From contig DXGV01000006.1 of assembly GCA_019113745.1 (NCBI GenBank), forward strand, positions 1 to 64,000: 64,000 nt of DNA, in the 5' to 3' direction. Below, one piece after another: positions 41,748 to 50,187 of the stretch (positions are counted from its first letter, which is position 1; each line of letters starts with the position of its first letter). The notes beneath the pieces were generated by a model. That model searched no databases and had not been told where the DNA came from. It was given only the letters and a program-made list of their open reading frames with translations. Source of the stretch: Candidatus Blautia intestinavium (GTDB lineage Bacteria > Bacillota > Clostridia > Lachnospirales > Lachnospiraceae). Position numbers and translations under genes: made by a program.

Positions 41748-43637
41748 TCATTCCTCCACCGGCGTAATATACAGATTTTCCAGAAGCTCCTGTCTGTCCA
41801 AAAACGGCGCAAGGTCCTCCAGAGGCGGACTGACCAGCCTTCCGTCCGGCAGCCTCTTCGTCGCGCTCTTCGGCTCCCAGACCTGCTTCGTGTCCGTAAA
41901 GATCTCGCAGAATACGGGGCCCGGCTGCGCCAGTGTTCTGCGGACCGCCTCCATCATCTGCTTATTGCTGTGCGCACAGTAATACGGAAATCCGAACGCT
42001 TCGGCAATTTTGAAAAATTCCGGGAAAGAAAGGTCTCCGCTTTCCGGCCCGATCCCCACCTTCGTATGCTCCCCGAACAGATTGTTCTGCGTCTGCCGGA
42101 TGCTGTGATACCCCTGGTTGTTGATCAAAAACAGCTTGACAGGAAGCCGATTGGTGATGATCGTCTGCAGCTCCTGCAGGTTCATCATGATACTGCCGTC
42201 TCCCTCCAGGCATACCGTATCCCGCCTGCCCCCCGCAATGCACAGGCCAATCGCAGCAGGGAGACCGTACCCCATGCTTGCGATCGCATTATTGATAATA
42301 AAACGGGTTCCTTTTTTGATACACCAGTCCTGATGCCCTACCACACAACAGGCTCCGTTGCTCACGGCAGTCAGGCTTCCCTCCGGAAGCGACTCACTCA
42401 GATAGCGGATAAAAGCGAATACATTTGCAGTTTCTCCGTTTTCCTCCCAGTGTCTGGAAAGCGTGACCGGGTATTTTCTCTTCCAGTCACGGCACTGCTG
42501 CCTCCACCACTCTTCTGAAGAAAGCGGCTGCGTCCTTCCCTCCAGCTTCCGGTTTACCTTTTCCAGGAATTCCTTTACATCCGCCCAGACCGGCAGATCC
42601 ACATGCAGCGTCGGCTTCTTCATCTCCGCCCGGTCGATGTCCACCATGATCACCTCAGCCTCCCGCGCCCAGGTGGTCCAGTTATAGCCCACCTGCCGGA
42701 TGCTGAGCCGGGTCCCCAGGGCGAGCACCAGATCCGCATTCTGTACCGCAAAGTTGCCTGCCCGGTCTCCCATACTGCCTCCCCGTCCGCAGTAAAGAGG
42801 ATGGTCATCCTCCATCAGATCCACGCTGTTCCAGTAGGTCACCACCGGAACACCAAGACGCTCCGCCGCGGTCCGGAAGGCCGAAAAGCCGCCGGACAGG
42901 CGGATCCCTCCGCCCGCATAAATGACAGGCCGCTTTGCTGTCTCTATTTTCCGCAAGATCTCATCCACCGTCTTCTCATCCACTTCCGGCGGAAGCTGTG
43001 CATCGTCCTCCGCCGGATCATATCCGCGGAGCTGTTCCGTCTCAATATAGCTTCCCTGAAAGTTGACCGGAATGTCCACCCAGACCGGTCCCTTTCTTCC
43101 CGTCGTTGCAAGATGCCAGGCCTTTTCCAGCATATAACGGATGTCGGCAGGATCCTCCAGCATGGCCGCATATTTGCACATACAGCCTATGGCCTTTGTG
43201 ATGTCAAATTCCTGATCTCCGACCGCGCGCAGAGGCAGCCCGTCCGTAAACCGCTGTGCATACCGCGCCGTCGTGTCATAACGCACCTGACCGCTTATCA
43301 CAAACATGGGAATGGAATCCAGCCAGGCACCCACCACTCCGGTGATGGCATTCGTTCCGCCCGGTCCGGTGGTCACACAAACGGCTGCCATCCTGTTTTC
43401 CAGCCGCGCGTACGCTTCTGCCGCGATGGCGCAGGCCTGTTCATGATGCTGATAGGTACAGTGAATCTGAGGATGATGGCCGAATGCGTCATTTAAGTGC
43501 ATCGCGCCTCCGCCGACTACCGTGAAGCAGTCTGTGACGTTGTGGGAGGCGAGGAAATCGGCGACGTAGTCGGCGAGGCGGGTTTTCTTACCTTCATTAC
43601 TTCTCACTTTCGTGCCTTCTTTCTTATCCTTATCCAT
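41748..43637 (-). CDS. ThDP-dependent enzyme, acetolactate synthase-like, YerE-type candidate
   Basis: A 629-residue protein with three ThDP-enzyme domains. The catalytic glutamate is in CTYQHHEQACAIAAEAYAR, the cofactor motif is EGDGSIMMNLQEL followed by LINNQGYHSI, and TTGPGGTNAITGVVGAW is typical of the family. It could be a catabolic or anabolic acetolactate synthase, but its position directly before rfbG, rfbF and rfbH argues for a YerE-like role: adding a two-carbon unit from pyruvate to a CDP-keto-sugar to give a branched sugar. The ATG at 43637 with AAAAGGACAATA upstream slightly overlaps the previous gene. Confidence 0.85.
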   Translation of the reverse strand: MDKDKKEGTKVRSNEGKKTRLADYVADFLASHNVTDCFTVVGGGAMHLNDAFGHHPQIHCTYQHHEQACAIAAEAYARLENRMAAVCVTTGPGGTNAITGVVGAWLDSIPMFVISGQVRYDTTARYAQRFTDGLPLRAVGDQEFDITKAIGCMCKYAAMLEDPADIRYMLEKAWHLATTGRKGPVWVDIPVNFQGSYIETEQLRGYDPAEDDAQLPPEVDEKTVDEILRKIETAKRPVIYAGGGIRLSGGFSAFRTAAERLGVPVVTYWNSVDLMEDDHPLYCGRGGSMGDRAGNFAVQNADLVLALGTRLSIRQVGYNWTTWAREAEVIMVDIDRAEMKKPTLHVDLPVWADVKEFLEKVNRKLEGRTQPLSSEEWWRQQCRDWKRKYPVTLSRHWEENGETANVFAFIRYLSESLPEGSLTAVSNGACCVVGHQDWCIKKGTRFIINNAIASMGYGLPAAIGLCIAGGRRDTVCLEGDGSIMMNLQELQTIITNRLPVKLFLINNQGYHSIRQTQNNLFGEHTKVGIGPESGDLSFPEFFKIAEAFGFPYYCAHSNKQMMEAVRRTLAQPGPVFCEIFTDTKQVWEPKSATKRLPDGRLVSPPLEDLAPFLDRQELLENLYITPVEE

Positions 43638-44289
43638 TATTGTCCTTTTTCCTGAGATTTCCGCGCCAAAACTTTTCTTTTTCATCCCATATTATTACAT
43701 AGGTTACCGGGAACTGGAAGTTCCTTTTCTTTAACTCACTGACGATCCTTTTATTTCTTATAATGCCACCATTCGTACATTTATAAACTCCATCTCCCGA
43801 AAGCATTTCCCTTAATAAGATAACTTTATAGTTGTTACTGAATCGGATCGCAACCGTTTTTGTCTCGATTTTTCTCAAAAACGCTTTATTCAGCCGTATC
43901 TCGCCTTTGTCATTAATGCTGATTCTCAATTCTCCATCATTTTTTTCATCCGGCCACAGAATATCTGCCTGATCCCATTCGGATACCTTTTCCGTACTTT
44001 CCTTCGATACCTTTTCCTGTCCATCTTTTTCTGTACTGCTGTCTTCATTCACACGTTCCGTCTCTGCTGCAAGAATATAAGTACCCTTTTGACCCGTACT
44101 TTGTATTTTCCCACTTTGCTTCAGACGATGTACCAACGTATACAAAGTTCCATCCTTTCCATTCACATCGACTCCCGCATCCTTACACCTTTCTCTAACT
44201 TCCTTTAAGGTATGCGGAAGTCTATCTTTCATAATCTCATATATTATCTGCTGTACCTGATTACTGAAACTTCTGTTTACATTCATCAT
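43630..44289 (-). CDS. Unrecognised protein with N-terminal winged-helix-like domain
   Basis: A 219-residue protein. Residues ~5-75 look like a winged helix (VQQIIYEIMKDRLPHTLKEV, TLYTLVHRLKQSGKIQ). An acidic, serine-rich linker (~77-110) and a beta-rich C-terminal domain follow. It is the first gene of the sugar operon and overlaps the ThDP gene, so it may be a local regulator. The frame continues upstream without a start codon to a TGA at 44353-44355, and the residues there look protein-like (NQKGWEEQYVRLRDK), so the present start may reflect a shortened gene. Its family is unknown to me. Confidence 0.65.
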   Translation of the reverse strand: MMNVNRSFSNQVQQIIYEIMKDRLPHTLKEVRERCKDAGVDVNGKDGTLYTLVHRLKQSGKIQSTGQKGTYILAAETERVNEDSSTEKDGQEKVSKESTEKVSEWDQADILWPDEKNDGELRISINDKGEIRLNKAFLRKIETKTVAIRFSNNYKVILLREMLSGDGVYKCTNGGIIRNKRIVSELKKRNFQFPVTYVIIWDEKEKFWRGNLRKKDNNG

Positions 44290-44446
44290 CTTATCCCGCA
44301 GTCTGACATACTGCTCTTCCCATCCTTTCTGATTATAAACACCTGTCTTTCGTCAGAATCTTTGAAGCATCTACATACTTTTAAATTCCTCTGTTAATAT
44401 GTAAGGTTCGAATTCCTTTCATTCAGATATCTGTGTGTATGTTTTC

Positions 44447-44475
44447 AGCATATCATGACAGGTTTCTATTTGCAA
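44447..44475 (-). promoter_or_regulatory. Promoter of the 25.5-44.3 kb operon
   Basis: TTGCAA (44470-44475), 17 bases, TATGCT (44447-44452) with TG one base before the -10, on the minus strand. The leader to the first gene is about 150 bases and contains a GAGGAA ribosome-site-like sequence but no convincing leader peptide. Confidence 0.55.
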
Positions 44476-44499
44476 GCGTTATTTCTCTTTTCCTTACAC

Positions 44500-45205
44500 A
44501 AAAGCAAGCATTGGGAATGCATTTATCCTGGTCGTTGGATAAAACCTTGACAGATGCAGCGTTTGAGACGCTGATATTTCCCAGGGATCAAAGGTATCCA
44601 AACAAAAGCGGATGCCGGTGGGACCATCCCCACATTTCTCTTTGTGGGTGTCATGACATACAGCCAGTATCCTTACGTTGAGGCTTTTATTAATGAAAAG
44701 CAGCGCTCATGGATTACTGCGCGCATTCACATGTATGAGTATTTCGGTGGTATAACCCGTATTTTGGTACCTGATAATACCACAACTGCAGTGATCCGCA
44801 ACAACGACTGGTACAATCAGGAGCTCAACACCATTTACCATGAGACGGCGGAGCACTATAGCACGGTCATCATCCTTGACCGTATCCGGGCACCGAAGGA
44901 CAAGCCAAACGCCGAGGGCTCTGTAGGTGTCATCTCTACCCGGATCACCGCGACACTCCGTAATGAACAGTTCTTTTCGCTGGCCGGGCTGAACAAGACT
45001 ATCTGCAGGAAGCTGAAGGAATTAGTAAACCGTCCTTTCCAAAAGAAAGAGGGTACCCGATACGAAATCTTCCGTGACGAAGAACTGCCATTACTGGCCA
45101 AGTTACCGACTACCCCTTATGAACTGGCGGAATGGAAAAAGCCATCGTTCCGTTCAATTATCACATATCCGTCGGCAGAATGCTACACTCTGTTCCTTGC
45201 AAAAT
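44500..45205 (+). pseudogene. IS21-family istA transposase relic
   Basis: Pieces of an IstA transposase: an N-terminal scrap (DKTLTDAAFETLIFPRDQRY), then after an internal deletion the core from FVGVMTYSQYPYVEAFINEK through VPDNTTTAVI and APKDKPNAEGSVG, and a C-terminal part. The first catalytic Asp segment is lost; the second Asp and the Glu remain. Near 45150 the frame shifts, and FNYHISVGRMLHSVP continues in another frame. No istB and no clear terminal repeats are left. It marks past insertion next to the glucosylation genes. Confidence 0.85.
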
Positions 45206-45241
45206 TAACGATTTGACGTTTACTCTGCACAGGCTTGATCT

Positions 45242-45416
45242 AAAAAAATTTACGTCTCCACCGGTTCCGCATGTGATTCTGTAAATACACAGATTTCGCA
45301 TGCGATCAAAGCAATAGGAATTCCCAGCGAGTATGCCGTTACACAATTCGTATCACGTTTGGGAAAAATAATGATTTTGAGAATGCTCCGGCAGTTGCAG
45401 ATGCTATCTGGATCTG
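45242..45416 (+). pseudogene. Cysteine desulfurase C-terminal relic
   Basis: The plus strand reads IYVSTGSACDSVNTQISHAI then KAIGIPSEYA, the active-site-cysteine region of NifS/IscS-like enzymes. After a frameshift near 45345 it continues as TIRITFGKNNDFENAPAVAD, which is the expected C-terminal sequence. The rest of the gene is missing. It directly follows the IS21 relic, so it was probably broken by that insertion or carried along with it. Confidence 0.7.
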
Positions 45417-45446
45417 TGAATCAGCTCCGGATCGGACACATATGCA

Positions 45447-45496
45447 GGGATACCGCTTTGGGGGATGGAATAGCACATCCTTCAAAGCGGTATCCC
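45447..45496. repeat. 21-bp stem inverted repeat after the GT2 gene
   Basis: GGGATACCGCTTTG (45447-45460) and CAAAGCGGTATCCC (45483-45496) are perfect 14-base arms. The stem continues through two wobble pairs into GGATG/CATCC, leaving an eight-base loop. It starts 11 bases after the stop codon of the minus-strand GT2 gene and could end that transcript, but no T-run follows. It could also be a mobile-element end. Confidence 0.6.
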
Positions 45497-45507
45497 CTTA
45501 AAAAGTA

Positions 45508-46455
45508 TTATTTGACTTTAACTATTGTATCGCTGTTAGATTCACAAACAATGAAATGTGGTCTATGTTTGGTTTCCAAATATATTTTAGCCAGGTATTG
45601 TCCCATGATACCGATACAAAAAAGCTGCAATCCGCTGATAAAAATAATGATGCAGATGGTAGAGGCCCATCCTGCTACAGGATCACCAAAAATCAATTTT
45701 CGTATTATGATTATTGCCATGAACAAAAACGAGCATAAGGTCATAACAATACCAAACCAGGAAGAAATATTTAAAGGAATTTGAGAAAAGTTTATGATTC
45801 CATCAATGGCATATTTGGTCAATTTCCAAAAGCTCCATTTTGTTTCCCCGGCAACTCGCTCTATGTTTTCATATGGCAGCCAATATGTTCGGAATCCGAC
45901 CCAGGCAAAAATACCTTTAGAAAACCGATTGTATTCATTCATGGCAACAATTGCTTCCACCATGCTTTTTTTCATTAAGCGGAAATCTCTGGCTCCATCA
46001 ACAATATCCACATCAGAGATCCTGTTTATAAGCTGATAAAATTTTCTGGCAAACCAACTGCGTACAGGCGGTTCCCCTTTTCGGGAAACCCGTCTGGTTG
46101 CTACACTGTCATAATCTTCCGATTCCAATATTTTAAGCATTTCAGGAAGCAGAGCCGGAGGATCCTGCAGATCCGCATCCATAATAGCAATGTAATCCCC
46201 TGAAGCGTTGCAGAATCCGGCAAACATGGCAGCCTCTTTCCCAAAATTTCTGGAGAATGACAGATAGACTACACGACTGTCTTTTTCAGACAGTGCCCGT
46301 AATTCAGGCAATGTATTGTCTGATGAACCATCATCAACAAAAATCAACTCATAGGTTATTTCACATCTTGAAAGAACTTGGGTGATTTCATTGTAGAATA
46401 TTGGTAATGCTTCCTGTTCATTATAGCAAGGCACAATCACTGAGATAGTTTTCAT
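45508..46455 (-). CDS. GtrB-like bactoprenol glucosyltransferase (GT2)
   Basis: A 315-residue enzyme with a GT-A domain (VIVPCYNEQEALPIFYNEI, FVDDGSSDNTLPEL, FSRNFGKEAAMFAGF, IMDADLQDPPALLP) and two C-terminal helices. This is the GtrB layout, which makes undecaprenyl-phosphate-glucose. The ATG follows AAAGGAAAT. The GtrII-like gene directly upstream is the expected partner that uses this donor. A TATAAT box at 46518-46523 lies inside a large inverted repeat upstream, so the gene probably has its own promoter. Confidence 0.9.
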   Translation of the reverse strand: MKTISVIVPCYNEQEALPIFYNEITQVLSRCEITYELIFVDDGSSDNTLPELRALSEKDSRVVYLSFSRNFGKEAAMFAGFCNASGDYIAIMDADLQDPPALLPEMLKILESEDYDSVATRRVSRKGEPPVRSWFARKFYQLINRISDVDIVDGARDFRLMKKSMVEAIVAMNEYNRFSKGIFAWVGFRTYWLPYENIERVAGETKWSFWKLTKYAIDGIINFSQIPLNISSWFGIVMTLCSFLFMAIIIIRKLIFGDPVAGWASTICIIIFISGLQLFCIGIMGQYLAKIYLETKHRPHFIVCESNSDTIVKVK

Positions 46456-46497
46456 AATATTTCCTTTTTCAATTCAGACTTCGCACAAAAATTTTGC

Positions 46498-46585
46498 CTA
46501 TGTACCTTGAAAATTCAATTATACTAAGTCAGATGCTTGCATGCTATTTTATGGCCAAAACTTGTTGAATTTTCAAGGCGCATAG
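46498..46585 (-). promoter_or_regulatory. Inverted repeat flanking the GtrB-like gene promoter
   Basis: Arms 46498-46518 and 46565-46585 are complementary at 19 of 21 positions. Each arm contains the near-palindrome TTGAATTTTCAA. A perfect TATAAT (46518-46523, minus strand) abuts one arm; no good -35 is seen. Two equal dyads around a promoter suggest paired operators with looping, or a miniature mobile element. Confidence 0.5.
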
Positions 46586-46611
46586 ACATTTATTCATATA
46601 CAAAGTTTGAA

Positions 46612-48087
46612 TTAATATATGCAAATATGTAAAGTATCTTTTTCAAATAATAGTTGATTCGACGATAGTCTGTCCCAATTTCTTTCGGCAAAATATGTCA
46701 CATATTCATCTAATGGATCTATCTTCTCATAATTACCTCCAAGGTAATAATTTAAAGCCTTTATATCGCTCCAATCTGTATAAAAGGCACTTACAACTAA
46801 ATCACCTTGGCAGTATAAGTTGGGATATGGTGGATATATCTTTTCTGCATCGCTATAAAATGCAATTTTCTTTATTTCTATTCCTGTATTTTCTTGATAA
46901 TCGTCTATTGCCTGACCAATATAATTATATCTATACTCATCCAGAGCATTTAGTTTATACTTATCTATATAAATCCTGTTAAAAGAAAAGTATTGTATTG
47001 TGAGCAAAAATCCTATTGCAAAAGTAACCATACGCTTTGCTAGACTTCTAGCTTTACTAGATTCTGCCATTCGATAATTCATATACAAATTGATAGCCAA
47101 TGCCCCGACAACACTTGCCATAGGATATACCACACGCATTGCCCACCAGCCTGATCCTTGAAAAATGCTAGCAGCCGAAAGGATGAACGCTGCTGACACA
47201 ATAACTAAGAGATTGATAATTCCAAATAGAATATTTGCTCTATTAATTATGATAAGTATAATCGTAGCAAGTAAAACCACAAGTATAATAATCTGAAAAA
47301 AATATTTTGGCAAAACATCAAATGTCATTGTACTATTATATGCTAATCCCGATAATAAATTTTTGGCATTAGAAATATAATCCACTTTCTCTGCAATTCT
47401 AGCACTTTTAAAGACCATTTTAAGTGTAACTATATCTATAACAATAGGAATTCCATATGCAACTCCTATAGCCAAAATTTTAAGAAAATAATCCCCAAAA
47501 TCCTTTGCACGTTTAAAGGCAAAGGGCACGCTCAAAATTGCAAATAATGCAATCGTTCCTTGATATGTGAATATTGCAAATATAATCGCAATTATTGAAA
47601 ATATATAGTACTTTTTTACTCCTTGCTCAAAAAATAGATTAATCAGATATATCCCAACAATATTAAGAAGAATCGCCAACATAAAACCGCTCTTCTCTAT
47701 AAACATAAAGTATTCTATGATAAAAATATTAGCTATTGAAATAAATGATAATACAATTCTTATATTTTCTTTAATTCCATACTTCTCTAATATCTTTTGG
47801 AACATCCAAATTGATACACCTAAAAAAAGCAATGCCAGAATAGTTGAAATATAATAAAAATAAAGATTTGGCAGGCCACTTATATAATATAGTGCATATA
47901 AGAGCGCAACTACTGGTCTACCATTTCTTATAAACATATCCCAAGCCGCGGCACGAAATCCCATTGAAAATGTCGAATATGTATCAGTAGCGAAACTCAT
48001 ATATATATTAATTCCAAAGAACAGGATTACTAATATAAATATTTTTAATATACAAGTCTTTTCTTTTTGGATTATAAAAGAAACCAT
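46612..48087 (-). CDS. GtrII-like membrane glucosyltransferase
   Basis: A 491-residue membrane protein with about ten helices and a C-terminal external domain. NIYMSFATDTYSTFSMGFRAAAWDMFIRNGRPV gives the acidic first loop with the N-G-R-P motif I associate with GtrII glucosyl transferases of phage serotype conversion. The gene is clearly more AT-rich than its surroundings, which suggests transfer. The ATG at 48087 has GGAGG nearby and lies after a predicted transcription start, which excludes upstream codons. Together with the GtrB-like gene downstream it would add glucose to a surface glycan. Confidence 0.75.
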   Translation of the reverse strand: MVSFIIQKEKTCILKIFILVILFFGINIYMSFATDTYSTFSMGFRAAAWDMFIRNGRPVVALLYALYYISGLPNLYFYYISTILALLFLGVSIWMFQKILEKYGIKENIRIVLSFISIANIFIIEYFMFIEKSGFMLAILLNIVGIYLINLFFEQGVKKYYIFSIIAIIFAIFTYQGTIALFAILSVPFAFKRAKDFGDYFLKILAIGVAYGIPIVIDIVTLKMVFKSARIAEKVDYISNAKNLLSGLAYNSTMTFDVLPKYFFQIIILVVLLATIILIIINRANILFGIINLLVIVSAAFILSAASIFQGSGWWAMRVVYPMASVVGALAINLYMNYRMAESSKARSLAKRMVTFAIGFLLTIQYFSFNRIYIDKYKLNALDEYRYNYIGQAIDDYQENTGIEIKKIAFYSDAEKIYPPYPNLYCQGDLVVSAFYTDWSDIKALNYYLGGNYEKIDPLDEYVTYFAERNWDRLSSNQLLFEKDTLHICIY

Positions 48088-48118
48088 TTTTCCTCCATTC
48101 AACATCAATCTAATATAC

Positions 48119-48146
48119 ATTATAACTTACAATAACCAATACTCAA
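48119..48146 (-). promoter_or_regulatory. Promoter of the GtrII-like gene
   Basis: TTGAGT (48141-48146), 16 bases, TATAAT (48119-48124) on the minus strand. The start site would be about 25 bases before the ATG at 48087. Confidence 0.55.
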
Positions 48147-48223
48147 AGGCTACACATCTTTACATTACAAACTCCATTGGCAACATGAACGATTGTACTA
48201 TAAAAATAATATTGTACATTGAG

Positions 48224-50149
48224 TCAATCATATTCAAATTCACTCAAAATAGATTTCCATCCCTCTAGATCTCCTCCGTTTTCTGTTTCACCATCTGCCG
48301 CATAATAATCAACAAAACGAATATACAGTTTTTGATTTTCCAATGCAAGCAATGGGAGATTTTGTATTTTTTTTTCAAGGACAACAAGGATCCTGAAGCA
48401 ATCAGATGAAGTAAAATCTGTAAATTTCTTTTGCAGTTCTCTAAGGAATTGCATATTTTTTTCCACATCATTTTCCCATGGCTGCATTTTTATAATATAT
48501 AAAGTATCCTCTTTGCTTCTAACAATAGATTGAAATTTTTGAGAAAGATACGTATAGCGTTCTTTCATTTCAATCTGTGCTTTTTTTTCTGCTGCCGATC
48601 GGATCTCTTCGTTTTCACTAAAAAGCTCTTCTTTTGAAACTTTCGTATGAAATAGAATATCATAATTTTTACATTGATACATTCCATTTGAATTTAAATA
48701 CTTTTCATCATCAACTAAACAATTTGGATCATCAAGACTTTTCAGGAAGTCTTTGCGGTTTTTAATATAACACCAACTATATATTGTAGAGTCCAGCTTT
48801 CCATAATAATCCCTGATTCTAAATGAAATCTCACAATTATATCCCAGACTAATAATATGATAAAATCTGGTTTTATCAGGATGCGTCCTCTTTAATAAAG
48901 CCCCCCATAAAATATCTCTTTCCTTTTCTAAATTATCATTTTTCTCCAATAACCAGTTTTTTGCTTTATCCTGCTCCTGAGTCCACTCATGCAACATACT
49001 ATTTTCATTTACTAATTGATTATTTTGACTGCTTAACCATTTTTTGCCTTCTTCCAGCTCTTCACTCCATTTCTTTAATCTATACAGCTCATGCCGCATA
49101 GATTTCATCTCTTTCCCCATTTCCTCTGTAGTTTGATGGTATAAATTCCACTTTTCTGTATGCCTTTTTTCAAGTTTTAAAAAAATCTCTTCTTTCCATA
49201 AAGCTCTTTTTTCCCATAAAGCATCATATTGTTTAAAACGATTTTGTAATTCTATAGTACATATTTTATTACTATTCAGGAATCTGTTTACTTCACATAA
49301 AATGCCGTCTCTTATTTTTTTGTACTCTTCTTTATTTTTAGGAGGATGATTCAGATCATAGTCAAATCTTCCCGCCAAAAAGTCCTTCGAACTTCCAGAA
49401 TGAACCAGTTCCTCTAAGCCGCTAAAGCGTCCTGAATCAAAAGAGTTCTCTTCTTTAAGGAGCAATACAGGCGTCTGCATTGCCAGACACGGAAGAGCAC
49501 AGTGTACTCTTGTTGTAATTACAGCCTTAGCGTTCTGATAAAGTTTGAGTAATTCTTTTACTTCAGAAAAACGTCTTTCCCACCCGGCATCTCTATTCAC
49601 AAGTGGTGGCTTCTTCAACGGAACATGCTCTATTTCCCTTATTTCTAGTTCCGGATATTTCCTTTTCACGTATTCCACTACATCATCTGAAACATCTGTC
49701 AAGCACACATAATCCTTTTCTGAATGTTTTTCCGGCATATAGGGCAGCGTTAGTGTTAAGCAACCGCTAAACCATGTCTTAATCCCTTTGCTCTCAAGGA
49801 TCTTCTGTGTCTCTGTGTCACGGCATCCTATCGGCTCGTGTGCCTTCAAATCTTCCCCGCCTACTCCATCCAGAAAATCTGTCCCTACCAGAAGATTATC
49901 ATTTTCTACAAAGTGTATGGAAATATATAGCGGATTGATACAGGAGGAAACAGGCCATCCTAACTTATTATTCATCAGCCATCCATTTATAATAGCATTT
50001 ACAGGTTCTTCTTCCTCCGGACGAAACACATCCAAATGTTCCCGCTCAATATAATAGTCAACTTGGGGAAGCAGCAATGAAGCCGCATAGCTTTGTATAT
50101 CATCTCCTATATTTAATGTTTCTTTACACACAACGACTCCATACTTCAT
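48224..50149 (-). CDS. Pyruvyltransferase-like / coiled-coil / DUF1796-like fusion
   Basis: A 641-residue protein with three parts. Residues ~1-300 look like the polysaccharide pyruvyl transferase superfamily (VVCKETLNIGDDIQSYAA, AHEPIGCRDTETQKILESKG, AVITTRVHCALPCLAMQTPV). Residues ~305-430 are a long charged coiled coil. Residues ~433-641 resemble DUF1796, a papain-like putative peptidase family (ISLGYNCEISFRIRDYYGKL, TIYSWCYI). I do not know a characterised protein with this arrangement. It is in the left ABC-exporter operon, behind a GT2-GT4 enzyme. It may ketal-modify a glycan and interact with partners through the coiled coil. Confidence 0.7.
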   Translation of the reverse strand: MKYGVVVCKETLNIGDDIQSYAASLLLPQVDYYIEREHLDVFRPEEEEPVNAIINGWLMNNKLGWPVSSCINPLYISIHFVENDNLLVGTDFLDGVGGEDLKAHEPIGCRDTETQKILESKGIKTWFSGCLTLTLPYMPEKHSEKDYVCLTDVSDDVVEYVKRKYPELEIREIEHVPLKKPPLVNRDAGWERRFSEVKELLKLYQNAKAVITTRVHCALPCLAMQTPVLLLKEENSFDSGRFSGLEELVHSGSSKDFLAGRFDYDLNHPPKNKEEYKKIRDGILCEVNRFLNSNKICTIELQNRFKQYDALWEKRALWKEEIFLKLEKRHTEKWNLYHQTTEEMGKEMKSMRHELYRLKKWSEELEEGKKWLSSQNNQLVNENSMLHEWTQEQDKAKNWLLEKNDNLEKERDILWGALLKRTHPDKTRFYHIISLGYNCEISFRIRDYYGKLDSTIYSWCYIKNRKDFLKSLDDPNCLVDDEKYLNSNGMYQCKNYDILFHTKVSKEELFSENEEIRSAAEKKAQIEMKERYTYLSQKFQSIVRSKEDTLYIIKMQPWENDVEKNMQFLRELQKKFTDFTSSDCFRILVVLEKKIQNLPLLALENQKLYIRFVDYYAADGETENGGDLEGWKSILSEFEYD

Positions 50150-50187
50150 TTTGTCTTGTTTCCTCCTGTTTCCAGCCGCCCTATTAT

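Noticed and set aside
41748-43637. ThDP enzyme considered as housekeeping acetolactate synthase
   Set aside because: No ilvN, ilvC or other branched-chain amino acid genes are near, and it is embedded in CDP-sugar genes; kept only as an alternative in the entry.
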